A program made the translations under genes and the position numbers. Source: Pelargonium cotyledonis (Eukaryota > Streptophyta > Magnoliopsida > Geraniales > Geraniaceae). Taken from it: 64,000 bases of DNA. The notes under the pieces were generated by a model that searched no databases, was not told the origin of the DNA, and saw only the letters and a program-made list of their open reading frames with translations. The DNA lies in NCBI GenBank assembly GCA_036897625.1, contig JAYMTA010000009.1, positions 1 to 64,000 on the forward strand. The letters are read 5' to 3'. Positions 1 to 11,900 of this stretch are shown here, one piece after another (position 1 is the first letter of the stretch; the number at the start of each line of letters is the position of its first letter).

Positions 1-935
1 GTTGATAGTTATTTACTAAAGCCGACCCCACACGAGTAAGCCGAGTATTCTATATAACCAATCTTGTGTATTTATGTTACTTGTATATACTTTTAATAAC
101 TGGGAACTTGAACAGAATTCTTATTTTTAGAGTAATCCTTATAAATTTATAGTAAGAATTTTCTTGCTTCTCTAATGTAATGTACTTTTAAGCCAAAAAG
201 AATGCACTACTAGATACTCTACATCAGGTTTGGGACTAAAATAAAAGTAGATATTTTCAACAACTTCTTGGGATAATTCTTAAACGTATTTTTATTTACA
301 AGTGCATAAACCCGAATACCTTTCTTTTATTCTAGTTCTAGAACCCCCTAAGAGCCCCTTTACTTCACAAAACTCCATAAAGTATACAATACTCCAGGAA
401 CCTTGAAAAGGTATAAAGGAAAGAGCAGGGAATCCCCCAACCCTTACATCCATTGGCTAAAATAAAGCTTCTTTAGAAAAAATGAATTCCAAAGAGCATA
501 GAGAGTCCCGGTATATTTGAAGTTGATAAGGAAGTGTGGTTTTTTAAGGCTTAGCTTTGTATGAGACATTTTTGTAATCCAACTCTACAACCTAGGAGTT
601 GATAGGATTCTTTATCTAGGTTTGGAATACCCAAGACAGGGAGTTAGAAAGCTGAGTTTCTTGCTTATTAAAAAAAAATAGGAATCCATTTCGGTAACAG
701 ATCAGGTATTTATTAAACCTAGAATACTCTTGTTAAGTTCATAATAATGAAGGCGTATCCTTAGGAATGGGCCCATTTGCTGGGTTTTCTTAGATTAGAA
801 AGAGAGGGAACACCAGTATATTTACATTACTAAAATTGCTACTAAGCTTCCTTTTTTATTAAAGTGACTAAATTAAAGGCTTGATTTAACTCCGATCGTA
901 GGCTATCTTTGGGTAGTTCTCTTAAATAGCTGTAA
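1..935. other. Spacer, no gene seen
   Basis: AT-rich sequence with stops in all frames. I see no tRNA fold, rRNA or long repeat here. Short runs of A or T and small G or C runs are scattered throughout, as in most of the window. Confidence 0.6.
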
Positions 936-1012
936 TGAACCGATTTGAACTCTTGCATGACGATCAAATTAACTCTTGCTTTACCTCTTCCAAAAATTGT
1001 ACTTTACTACGT
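936..1012 (-). pseudogene. tRNA-Gln(UUG)-like relic
   Basis: Read on the minus strand, this stretch has a D-arm-like GGTAAAGCA, then TTTGAT where the anticodon loop should lie (TTG in the anticodon position), then CATGCAA and a T-loop-like GTTCAAATC. The order and spacing resemble the plant mitochondrial tRNA-Gln(UUG), whose 3' part runs GCATGCAAAGGTTCGAATC in my memory. The T stem pairs only at its ends and I cannot close an acceptor stem, so it is unlikely to be functional. It is the first of four Gln-like copies in the window (also near 17.8, 40.5 and 41.3 kb). Isotype rests on memory of the family, not on an alignment. Confidence 0.4.
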
Positions 1013-2971
1013 ATTATGGTAGACAAGAATTAACTAGTGAGCAGAGCCAGGAAGGACTCACAATGATCTAAATCCATATGTATATAAGTGATTTTTGAAC
1101 TTGGCTTATTGATCTATTGTTTGAAGCTATTAAAAAGGATTATACAAAAGAATCGTAAAGAAGCCCCTGCAGGAGAGTCTCTGTTACTACAAAGAATCAA
1201 CCGGAACTCTTAATTTATTCTATTTTTCATAAACTGAGATTTGGTCTTATATGGACGGATACAACGAGTTTCACAAGGATATAAGACAGCTTTATCTACC
1301 TTTTTCCATAAAAAATGTTTTTGAGTCAGATTAGGATCCTTCCTTGCATCAGAAAGCTCTTTTTCTGAACTAAAGAGACAGCTCTACAAGATTGGAAGAG
1401 GGAAGCCAATCCACTATTAGGCACCCTAGACAGACAAGAGAAAGAAGAACTTCTCGAACTAGTGGATGTTGTAAAGTAATGAATGGAGAGATTCTCCTTA
1501 CAAGACGTGTCAGACTGCTCTCTCTTTCCGAGCAAACGTCTTTTGAATGCCTCCCACTTAAGTATATGTCTTGAAAGTTCTTATCATGGACTATGATGCT
1601 TTCAAAGATTCATTCGTTAATAATGACATAGTAAGGACTCCTGCGAGTACCGTAGGGATTAGAAAAGCGGGAATTGTGACGATAGGACTACGCGCAAAGA
1701 CAGAGCCTTGTGTATAAAGCGATCTCTGGTACTTATAATTATAAATAGGGAAATTTACTTACCATAGCTTTGATTTGGTAAACCTTAACTACTCAATAAG
1801 GTAATAAGACCACTACTACAATAACCCTGTTTAATCAGAAGATGCTAACGGAAATCTTTGTTCTAAAAAGGCAAATGAGGAGGCAATCTTAAGGTAAACA
1901 GACTGGACTTATATCTATCTACCAGATTCTAGAACGTCCTGATTCTTTATATAGGAGACTCCTCTTCTTTTAGGAATTTCCATATTAAAGTAGTATTGGG
2001 AAATGCATTCAAGAGGGGTTTATCTTTATATAAAATAAAGCTTTGATCATGGATATTGACTAGAAATTTCTATGACTGTTTTACAAGAGTCAAGTTCTCT
2101 AAACGTGTTACTGTAATATGGAACTCTTACAAGGGAAAAGAATTAAGTTAAAAGAAATTAAAAAAATATTCTTTGTTAAAAAAGGGTATCTCTCTCCTAA
2201 ACTCACCGGGATCCCGTTAATAATATTAGTTGCATTCGAGACTATAAACTTAGTTTCTATGAAGGCTTTACATAAGGGCAGCTCAAAAAGGAGTACTTAA
2301 CAAAAAACCCTAGCAATACGCAGCATTTCTTTCATCCTAAAAAATTTTAGTTAAGTCTTTTTTTGTTGGGAGTTCGAAAAGGAATCCTTGTAACTTAAGA
2401 AAAAATTATTATAAATCTACTTCTATACCTATCGACTATAAGCTAACCTAAAAGTTATCTACTTTAGCTTTTGTTTTTAGTTCTTAACACTCCCCCGACT
2501 CATTTAATTCTAGCCTTATTATACCTGCAGCCTCGTCTAGAATCTAATAGCTTTCTTTTTTTTGTATTCTTACATATTTCTGCTTACCTCTTTTTATTTA
2601 ATAGGATTCTCCCTAAGATACAGAAAATGTTCACTTTAGCTCTAATCTCGTTAACCCTAAATATGTAAGACGTATAAAAACAAGGAGTAATAAAAGCTTC
2701 AGTCACATTTTTTTTGAAAAGAGTTTGCAAGAAACACGGGGTATCGAGTTCTGCCAGGTAGGGTGGGGTCTATCCGTAAACTCCTAAAAAGAGGGCGCGT
2801 TTACTTATTTCGATACAAAGACCAAAAAGCTAAACGAGGATCCAGTAGCATAGGTTATATCTAAGATCGTAAAATTCCTTAAAGTCCGGGGATAAAGAAA
2901 AAGGAATCGCTTATCTAGTAATATAATATTACAACTCCCTCCTTACTACTGTACTGAATTTGAATTATTAG
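1013..2971. other. Spacer, no gene seen
   Basis: About 2 kb without any supported gene. Open frames at 1392-1574, 2118-2300 and 2471-2668 are 60-65 codons, of chance length, with no recognisable protein motif. Confidence 0.6.
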
Positions 2972-3052
2972 TGCTTTCGAGGATCAGATAACTAAGTGGG
3001 AAGAGCATAGTACTAGAAAGACTTGGGTCAGGGGTTCAAGTTGACTTTCTAA
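2972..3052 (+). pseudogene. tRNA-like relic, isotype unresolved
   Basis: The plus strand shows AAGTGGGAAGAGCA, which resembles a D arm, followed about 27 bases later by GGGGTTCAAGT, which resembles a T loop. The spacing fits a class I tRNA. The T stem pairs only partly and no clean anticodon stem is visible, so I cannot assign an amino acid. It could be a chance match to two short conserved boxes, though both in the right order and distance is suggestive. Confidence 0.27.
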
Positions 3053-6000
3053 GTATACTTACAGGGATCTTTTTCTATAATCTTGCAGATAGGTGTTTAA
3101 GTAAAATACAGAGTGAAAACTAATTGGACTTCAAGAGGATAGGCATAGAAATAAAAAGACATAACTTAGTAATTCCTTGAGCAAAGCCTACTAACATGAC
3201 ACCACTTCATATAGTGCAAACCCAGAAAATGGAATAAATAACTTTAGTCAAATAAGCATAAGCTCGTAATGAAGATTGAAGTTTAGTTATTGAGTTATAA
3301 GATTCCTTATAAAGGTCGGTTAAAGTAAAGCCGCCAAAAAGGATCCTTATCTTTTTTGAAGAGATCCCCCTATTAATTAAGTTAATAGAGCTTTTGCTTC
3401 GAAAATGAAACATTCTTTAAAAAGCTTTATCGAATGAGAATTCATGATAAAGAAATTACTCTTTAATAAGAAGAGTCTATAGTGGAAACACCAAAATATT
3501 CTATCTAATTAAAAACGTAAAGGGCTTAACAGAATATCTAAGTTGTTTTGCTAGCCTGCTTATCTAATTCTGGTAAACCCTTTGTTTATTCATTCTAGGT
3601 AATTTTTACATTAATTACGCGCAGAAAAATCCTAGCCAGATTGCCGAAAAAGGGTAAATCGGGAACCTACCCCTATAAAAGAAAAGGAAAAGGAGTCACA
3701 GCATTTTAGGAATATCTTTGAACTCTTATTCTTAGATGCACAAATCTAAGTTTTAAAACGAGAAAATCTCTCTAATAATAGAAGGGCAGATCCTTTTCTA
3801 AAGTATATTTCATTTCTAACCCTATGCACTGCTTAATCTACTCTTAGTTGAGTTTTTACAAGGAAGTCTCTAGTTAATTACTTGCTGACAAGAATCTATA
3901 AAGCAAATAAAAAGTTAAGTCTTCCATTCACAAAGTTTTTCAGGGACCTAAATAGTTAAAAATAAGTATAATTTCCTAATGGAAATCCCTTTCGATCCTA
4001 TAGTAAAGTTCCCCAAAAATTCGACCATGTTCACACAAAGACCCTGGTGTAACCACAAACACCAAGTTACTTCTTAAGAGATTACCTTAGGAACTAGAGA
4101 GACCCTGTATTAGTAGTTAGGAACTTATCATATATCATATGGTTAAAAGACACAACATTTTTACAAGATGGCCCGACCCCAACCAAGAGTATACTTCCTT
4201 TTTTATGAATCCCTTTTATCTTAATAGTACAGAAATATGCTCTTTTATAAGGAAACCATCTACTAAAGAATTTCGAAAGACACCTATTTTTGTACGTATG
4301 TGTAATTCCTCTGGATACTAACACTAATAATTAGCCTAAGAAAGAGCTTTTCAAATCCCAAGGCTACAAGCTTACACTTCCTTCTTCACGGAGGTCCTTA
4401 TACGACAAATGTTTAATTGGTAAACGAGTCCCAAGAAAATCCAAAGTCAAATTATGACTAAGAAGCGTGCTTCATACTTTATGGATATAGCAAGGCTGCT
4501 TCTCCTTTGTTAGTAGACTTACGTTACTTATTAAACTAGTGCCTTATTTAACTTATTAATTCTTACCCATTTCCAGAATCGGATAACTTTCAGCACTCTA
4601 AGTTACTTTGAGCGATTTCTCCAATCTTCCGCGACAACTAATAGCGAAACCCTGGATACATTCATGAAGTGGAGTTTAAGAAAACCCTTTATCAGCTCGT
4701 TTGTAACTGCTTCTATATCTAACCCTTAAAATAAGCCTAAAAGCAACCTTGTATCCCTTACATAAGTATTTTAAAGTATATAGTTCGAATGGTTTCTACT
4801 ATTAGCCTTTATATAGAACCCGCTTTTTGAATACTTTCTTGTTGCCTGCTCTATACCCTTAACAGGCAGATATATAACCGGGGTAGTAAGAGATAAAAAA
4901 GCAGTAATAGGGGTTTCTAATTAAGGATAGCTTATTCTTCTGCACTTATATTTCAAACAATATTCCATGAACTGAAAAGGAACTACTGTAAAACAAATAT
5001 ATTTTAGCCAGTGAACTAGGGTCCTCATTAGGAGACAAATCGATTTCCCCAGAATCTCTAGCTTTTAAGTTAGATAAAGTGCTTAAAAATGCTAAACCGG
5101 ATTCTCTTTCTAGGATTTAGGGAGGTAAAAGGGGCGCTCACAACTAAGCAAGGGACGGATCTATAAAAAAGAGGGAAAACCTCTCAATGCTCAATGTAAC
5201 TAATCCGAGATAGGAATTCTGAATGAAAATATGGTTTCTTTTGCTCCTCAAAAGTCTCTTAACAAGTACTTTATATCCGGGAAGTAAAGATAGGAATATG
5301 CTATTTGTAATGGATCCCTCAATATATAGTTTCTAAACAAGAAATTTAAAAAATTATATATAAAATCAAGCAAAAAAGGAGTCCTATGTACAAAGCATCT
5401 AGTTAATCTGGATTTGTTGTCCTTCTTTATTCCTAAAATTTGTGTTTAGCTTTTATCCTATATAGAATCAAGTTTACTATCAAATTTTAAAAGCTTGCGC
5501 GCCCGCTATAATAACCAGAGCTCCCTTACTAGTAGGTAGAGGAACCCGCGCACTCAATTTCATGAATATATTTTTGAAACGGCTTAGACTTAGAATATAC
5601 TATAATAGATATGGATTTTCTAAACCTTTCTCGTTAGAAAGTCTATAATTATATCTCGTACTATATTTAAAAAGTAGGATCATTACTCGCATTAAGAAAT
5701 TCTTCTAGGAAATTCTCATTAGGTTTATATTCCTTTGAAGAGAGGAATCGCGTACCCCGTTTTGATTTAATTCCTATTAATCGAAGGTTTAATAAGATTC
5801 TTGTTGATTAGGCTTTCCTCTGTTCAGTCAGGGTATTCCGTATAAACATGGAATATTAAGTATATAACATTTTTACTAAACCTCGGCAGGATCGAGATCT
5901 GACTACACTTATTAATTTTAGGGTAACTTGTGGAGCTTAACATGCACAGTTATACAAAATGGATTCTATTTATAGCAAACAGTTTTAGAATTTTCGTAAC

Positions 6001-8383
6001 TAGATTATCTTAACCTCTAAAATGAAGTCTCCCTCATAAATTGTAAATGTATTACTGCTGGTGGGACTTACTTTAAAATTCTCGAAGTTTTACTTTACTT
6101 ACACCTTTGATGCCTTTATAACATCCCTGTTTGTTAGAGCTCCTAATCTGAACTGTCCAGAACTTGTCTTTTTAGTTATTATATACAGAGGTATAAAGCA
6201 CAAATCTGATCACCTACTGAAAATTAATTCTTTATTTTCAAAAAAAAAAAGTAGTATCAAGGGCCTAGCAATGAAAAGGAAACCGTATTACAAACGGATG
6301 AGTAGTCTTTTCCTAACAAAGTACAAAGACGGAGTTCTTTATATAACACGAGAGTAGAGCTGTCTTACATGTATTTCTAAGCAAACTTATTAGAGGGGTG
6401 CTTTTAATCTTGGTAGATAGAGTGGAGTTCCTCGCATATTCAAGCGTAAGCTTATTTTCAATATCATATGTTATGCTTCTAGATAGGCCAGTGCCCTTAA
6501 TCTAGAAGGGGTCTATTAAACAAGTATTAATATCACTAACTTATTTAGCTTAGCCATCAACCAATACCTTTGCTCTTTATTTATCAGGTCTCTTTCTCTG
6601 CTTAGTTATTTTTATCTCCTTTTTGTGCTCGCACATATCATATAAGGAGGTGCCTATAAACCAGCTTTTTTATATTTCTAATTCACAGATTTTAAAGGGG
6701 TACTTTCAATCCAGAAATAAGGAAGAGAGATACAAACTTTCACATTAAAAACCACCTTGTAGTACGTATAAGGATATCCACACCCGGCTTTACTTCCGTA
6801 TGAATGAGTTATACTATATAGGGAATATACCCACATTCTTTTTTGTTAAAGTCTATTTTTATAAGTTCAGTAAGCTGGGACAAAGTACTTCCACTTCTTG
6901 TAGTTAAAGGTTTAATATATTAGGAATCCGCTAAGCGCATACTTAAACTCTTGATAGGCTACCACATCAACAAAACGATCAAGCATACGCGCTATTCAAT
7001 AGCAGACTTATACGGGTTAGTACAGCGATAAAAGGTAGGGCGTTTATTAACGGAGATTGATACATATTCATTGTATACAAAAGAGTTATATATATGGGAC
7101 AGCGTACACTAGTAGTAATATTGATAAGAAAAACACAGAAAACAGGAAAGAAGAATTATTTCAGGAAGCTAGGATAGATCTCGGGAAATAGGTTAAACCC
7201 GCTAAATATCTCTGCAAGTTTTAGTAAGTGTATACATCTCCTAACAAAGAAAATTCGAAATTTGCTATGGCTAAACTGTTTTTCTACGAGTAGAATTCTT
7301 AATCTATTAGTTTGGTTATGCATATAATATAAGGGCGCGTACTTGCCTACGTAGTGAATATGTAATTCGAATACATATATAATAAAATCTTTTTCAAGAG
7401 TCCAATCCCCGTTCTCGATTCCTTTTTCATTTCAGCGATGCGTATTTTTGGGATGAGTTACAATTAAAGGACAAACAAATGTTATTTACATAGTACTAAT
7501 AAAAAAACTTCTAAAGTAGAACAAGTTAGGAAATGTATCAGGAAAAAACTAGAATCCTGTCGGCTTTTCACTACTAAATAGGAATTCAATCCTATAAAGG
7601 GGGAACCCGTATTTTAAGTATAGAGTACCTTTTTACTAGTGGTATGGGGTCTCTTCCATGAAATACACTTTCACAGGACTTAGTTAACGAATAAACCTGT
7701 AACAAGTCCCTTTCTAAAAAGTAAATAACTTGAAGAAATCGAGATAAAACAGGGTTTTACTTATCTTTCTATCCAGAATTTGACAGGATTTATAAGGAAT
7801 TTGTGGATAGAACAAACTATTATATATATAAGTATACACAGGTACCCCCCTTATTTATTCTACTAATTCTTAATCAGGGTAATAGCGGTACGACTAACTC
7901 ATTTAATGAAGAGGGGTTCCCCTATTGTGCTCTTTCAACCGAGCAAATCCACTCAAAAGGACTCTCAAGAGTAAGACAGAACAAAAAAAGGAAAAAGTAC
8001 CCGGAGTCAATAAGCAATAAGCTCCGTTTTATAGTTAACACCCGCTGAATCCCCTCTTAGGTTACAGATTCTCGATTACTAGTTGTTATTACTTACATTA
8101 TTTATTAGAGACTCGTTTTTTAGTACTTTTATTAGATTTACAGCATTGTTGCTTTTAAATTATACAATTTAGAAGTTTTATGGGTAACAAGAAAATTGAT
8201 TATTAGAACGCACACTCGACTATGTCAATAAAAAGTCAGGGTAGGTTATCAAAATAGTAAAAGCAGGGCATATATAGACGACAGCTATACAGCCATATCT
8301 ACTTCTAATAGAATAGAAATAAATAGAATAGAAAGAAACATCATGTATAGTTGTTTGACATATATAGATAGCAGAGGAATCGC
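3053..8383. other. Long spacer, no gene seen
   Basis: More than 5 kb with no defensible gene. The longest open frame, 6061-6357 on the plus strand (98 codons, GTG start), encodes a lysine-rich tail and no family I recognise. Another at 7803-8048 (81 codons) is similar. Both are of chance length for this base composition. Very AT-rich tracts occur near 5,340-5,360 and 7,370. Confidence 0.55.
8309..8337. repeat. Degenerate AT-rich tandem repeat
   Basis: A stretch built from imperfect copies of AATAGAATAG, likely made by replication slippage. It has no visible link to a neighbouring gene. Confidence 0.5.
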
Positions 8384-8415
8384 CGGTCTAAGGATTGGTT
8401 TGCTAAATCAACATA
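8384..8415 (+). pseudogene. tRNA-Ser(GCU) fragment
   Basis: A partial copy of the tRNA-Ser(GCU) found near 28.6 kb. The 22 bases at 8394-8415 are identical to 28619-28640 and include the whole anticodon arm with GCT. Upstream, GGTCTAAGG only loosely resembles the D arm. After 8415 the match ends and a different tRNA-like sequence begins at once. There is no variable arm or T arm belonging to Ser. This is clearly a fragment, not a working gene. Confidence 0.6.
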
Positions 8416-8420
8416 TGAGG

Positions 8421-8498
8421 ACAAAAAGCTTTTTTGTTTAAGAAGTTCGAGCAACCAGCCTGGTACTGTAATCCGGGGGTTCAAAGCCTAACTTTCTA
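8421..8498 (+). pseudogene. tRNA-like relic, possibly Thr(GGU)
   Basis: The sequence runs through TTTAAGAAGTTCGAGCA (D-arm-like), CCTGGTACTG (anticodon region with GGT) and GGGGGTTCAAA (T-loop-like). A second copy at 32,737-32,808 shares the 5' flank and D arm, the TGGTACTG segment and the GGGGGTTC T-arm, so this is a real repeated unit and not a chance hit. The Thr call rests on GGT in the loop of both copies and is tentative. No acceptor stem closes. The Ser fragment abuts its 5' end. Confidence 0.45.
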
Positions 8499-9872
8499 CG
8501 GCTCTTTTCATAAAGCTAGGCCATCGGGGCTATTCCGTGTTAATCTAATAAAGAGGATCCTATCAGTGATAGCTGTTTATATAAAAAGAGATTTGAATTG
8601 CTTGGGTTTCTCAAGCTTTCTCATCATATAAATTCTTGAACTATACAAAAAGTAACTCTAGCTATAGAAGATCAGGTAGTTTTTTATTTGCCTGGGGATT
8701 CTTTGAAGAGACCCGCAGCGCAAGATTGCTAGCAAGGCGGGGCTTCTTAAGGAAAGTACGGGTAAAGCTTCCTTGAATTTATATCTGATTTGTTGGTTTG
8801 ATTTACCGACGAAAGTACACCCTTATATTAGTTGCTTTACAACCTACACCATATGTCATTTCATTTAAAAGTATAAGTAAAAAAGGGTCCCCTTTTAAGA
8901 AATTTCCGGGAAAAGAATCTGCATTCCTTTAGCATCATAACTTAAAATTTAGTTTATAACAAAAAGGCGGGAACATACCTAGTAAGTAGGGCTTTAATTC
9001 TTGTCTTGTTCCATATTTATGAAACTATATCTATACTCTATATTATTTATTAAATATTCCCACTTAATTCACCAATCACTGTCGCTCGAGTAGAGAATTC
9101 TATCTTTAAAAAGGAATATAAAAGCTCTTTTGCACTTTAATACTGATTTATACGGATTTACATACTACATAAGGATTCACAGAACCTGAGAAACAAGTGA
9201 ATTCCATTGCCAGCTATGATATTCTAGTATATTCCCAGCTTTTAGCCACTAAAACAGCGGGCCTGCCTTAAGGCTTTTAGAAATATATAGAAATTCTACT
9301 TACTCTCATATTTATTGAGTTATACGAAAAAAGTAAGCACTTTTCTATCTTAGATATATAAATTTCTTGCATTTTAGGTTCTTAATTATCCTATAATATA
9401 AAAAAGAATATTAAACTCTTCGAAATTCTATTAAGAATTACTTATATATATATTTAGGGTTCATTCTTTTCTCATATAAAGTTCGGTTTTATGGGATCAA
9501 TCGGTATCAGTAGAAAATTTCCTACAAAAACGTAACTTTTTCTGCTAATTAATAAGGATTTCCGGTAAAAATTCTTTACAATTAAAGGTCTAGACAATCT
9601 TTCTTCAAGTGTCCTGGGAGCTCTTATTAAACAAAAACTCATTATTGTTTTTCAAATACCGAGAGTATGCTGCCCTAATTTTAAGTAATAAGTAAGATAA
9701 TAAAGCGACTGCAAAAAAGGAAAAAGAACATATAAGTAAGTAGCTCTCTTGTTGTACTGGAGTAATAGGATTCTAACCCTTCTACAACCTCTAACTTGAG
9801 GGGTACTTTACCGTGTAACAAAAGTTGGGATTTTCGGAAAGAAGTTTGACTGCCTTCTTCAGTCTGTCTTTA
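8499..9872. other. Spacer, no gene seen
   Basis: Nothing recognisable. An open frame at 8434-8631 runs across the tRNA-like relic and is therefore not credible as a protein gene. A short TA tract lies near 9442-9452. Confidence 0.55.
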
Positions 9873-9946
9873 TTCCCCAAAACATTGCAGTTGAACCCAC
9901 GACCAGCACAGCTTAACTTTAATGCTCTAACCTTCAATAAAGGATA
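9873..9946 (-). pseudogene. tRNA-like relic, isotype unresolved
   Basis: On the minus strand GGTTAGAGCAT (a strong D-arm match) is followed, at normal tRNA distance, by GTCGTGGGTTCAACT (T-arm-like). The T stem pairs only in part, and the anticodon region does not form a convincing five-base-pair stem. The gene it came from cannot be named. Confidence 0.4.
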
Positions 9947-10829
9947 CTAATTTTAACCCTCCCCGGCTTGTACTTACTAGTAACTATAGGAATATCTAAT
10001 ATTATATATAATTTAGACTATACTCAGTATATAGCATTTTTTAGTTAAAGAACAAAGAGCACTTGATAAAATTTGTATGCTCCTAGAAGCTACCAAGAGA
10101 TATCCGGTTTCGGGTGGATATCCCTAAATACGAAAAAGGCCTCACACGCTAGTCAAAAGGAAGCCTTTGACCTAAAGTTATGACCCCGGGATCTAGATCT
10201 TATCTTATAAGTTTTGCTGCCAGCTTAGGATTACAAAAGCGCGGTATCTGGCTTGTGTTAGCCTGGTTAAAGAAAACTTTTCCAACAGGCTGAAGGTTCA
10301 AACGGCGGTGCACCTTGTAAAACTGTTAATTTTGAGCAAATGAAAAACATCAGGGGAACTTACCTGTGATTTATTTTAAGATATAAATAAAGTAAGGACA
10401 CTATCTTCCTTTTGAATAATACAACTCTAATAAGGAACAACTTTTTCAACAAGGTCAATTTCTCTTAAAAGGGTGTTAAAGGCAATTCTAACTGCTTAAG
10501 ACCTTTATCAAGGGATTCCTGGTCTATAACATCTCATACCGTACTGAGCTTGTATGGTACGAAACCGCCGAGAGTCTAGGATCTTATGTCTAATGGTTGT
10601 AAGGAACCTACTTTAATAAGGGAAGAATCAAACATAATAAACCTGAAATACTCGCAAGGGAGAATCTTGTTATGTCAGTAATTAAGGATCTATTATATTG
10701 AAAGACAAGCACCTCGACACTTTATTTCGGGCATAAGAACCCTGCGCTATACTTCGAACTGAAAGATTTCACTGATTGCTAAAAAAGGACATGTGGGAAG
10801 AAGGGAGAAAATGGAGATCTTGGCTGTAG
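9947..10829. other. Spacer with a small hairpin
   Basis: No gene. It contains the hairpin at 10099-10122, listed separately. A tRNA-like T-loop word, GGTTCAAAC near 10,300, lacks a matching stem and was not called. Confidence 0.5.
10099..10122. repeat. Seven-base-pair inverted repeat
   Basis: GATATCC at 10099-10105 pairs exactly with GGATATC at 10116-10122 across a ten-base loop that is rich in G. It is the clearest small hairpin in this part. It could be a terminator or simply one of the many short palindromes of this sequence. No gene end lies beside it. Confidence 0.4.
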
Positions 10830-10901
10830 ATATAATGAAAACAGGACTTGAACCTACGAGATTCTTGTTAAAAGTGCTCTGTTCTACCCCAGATTATAAA
10901 T
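10830..10901 (-). pseudogene. tRNA-Lys(UUU)-like relic
   Basis: Minus strand: GGTAGAACAGAGCAC (D arm, apparently with a few extra bases), CTTTTAA as anticodon loop giving TTT, then TCGTAGGTTCAAGTCCTG as T arm. The T stem GTAGG/CCTGT pairs with two G-T pairs. The anticodon stem does not pair well and no acceptor stem can be closed. Order, spacing and TTT match the tRNA-Lys(UUU) of organelles and bacteria. It is one of three Lys-like copies (also near 27.9 and 43.9 kb). Confidence 0.5.
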
Positions 10902-11279
10902 GAATTTCCCCATCCACAATAGAAATAGAAGGAGGGGTTCTTCACTTTGGATATACTGGAAGAGCTCCTTTTTTATACTTAAGCGATTTTAGATTGTTAA
11001 TAAAACAATAAAACACTTGAGATTTTCTACATTTAAACTATTTGAAATTTAGGAATGTAACTTTCCTTACAATTTAATAAAATAGGAACCTCGAGAAAGT
11101 TTTTGCTGTATTATATAATATATAAAGCGTAGTAAGAAACAAAATAGAAATACTAGAGTTAAAACTCAATTGAAGAGCTCTGCTCGCTCTTATAAAAACC
11201 GAGAAGGGTACCCGTTCCCTGCAGCCTGCACTACTGCCCTATACTCTATTATGCCAGTAAGCTTATCTACAACTTTTAG

Positions 11280-11900
11280 TTAATACCAATTTACCTAGGA
11301 ATTGCAGTTAGAGGTGCTCTGTCGTACTAAGAGTAAGAGACTGCAAAAGATAAGGGGATTCAACTATAAACTTTTCGGTATGGAACAGGTAAACTAAAGA
11401 AACTGAGAATCCAGTGTTGCTAAAGAATTAGGATCAGTTTTCAGAAGGGGGTGCATTAATAAGAGTCTGAAGAGTATAGAGGATTGCTTTAGTAAGGCAA
11501 TTGTCAAATTGAGGACTTTGACTTTGGGAATGAAATATGGATAATCCGGGAGAGAATTGGTAAGAGGAGGAATGCCTTGTCTTAAAATGCAGTCTAAATC
11601 AGGGACTTATAGAGCAGAATTTTTGTACTTCTCTTTCTTGTCTTTGGTTGCTTTCTGTTTTCTCTCAGTAGCTATATTAGGAGTAACTTGCTACTAAAGA
11701 ATATGTACTCCAAGATAAACTTGCCTTCAGGTTCTGGTTATAGGTATCTAGGTACTGAGGAAATAGAGATAAACCAAGGGATTCCTGCTTGTTTATGTTC
11801 CTCTACTCTGGTTTAAAGGCATTAAGGAAGAAAAAGAACTATAAAGCTAAAGTAGTTTGCTTCGGGTAAAGACAAAATAGAGCTAAGCAAAGGGAGAATT
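11280..11900. other. G-rich strand-asymmetric island
   Basis: The plus strand here is markedly richer in G than C. In the sixty bases 11521-11580 I count 20 G and 5 C by hand. The texture (repeated GAG, AGG and TTGG words, few C runs) resembles islands near 35.5, 41.0 and 46.7-47.4 kb and differs from the flanks. No open frame or RNA fold explains it. Confidence 0.45.

Noticed and set aside
6061-6357. 98-codon frame with GTG start
   Set aside because: Length within chance. The lysine-rich tail follows from an A-run; no family recognised.
8461-8520. Minus-strand GAGCCGTAG as group II intron domain V
   Set aside because: The second half of domain V and its conserved bulge are absent.
10240-10320. 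tRNA-like words GGTTAAAG and GGTTCAAAC
   Set aside because: The stems around both words fail to pair and the anticodon region gives no loop.
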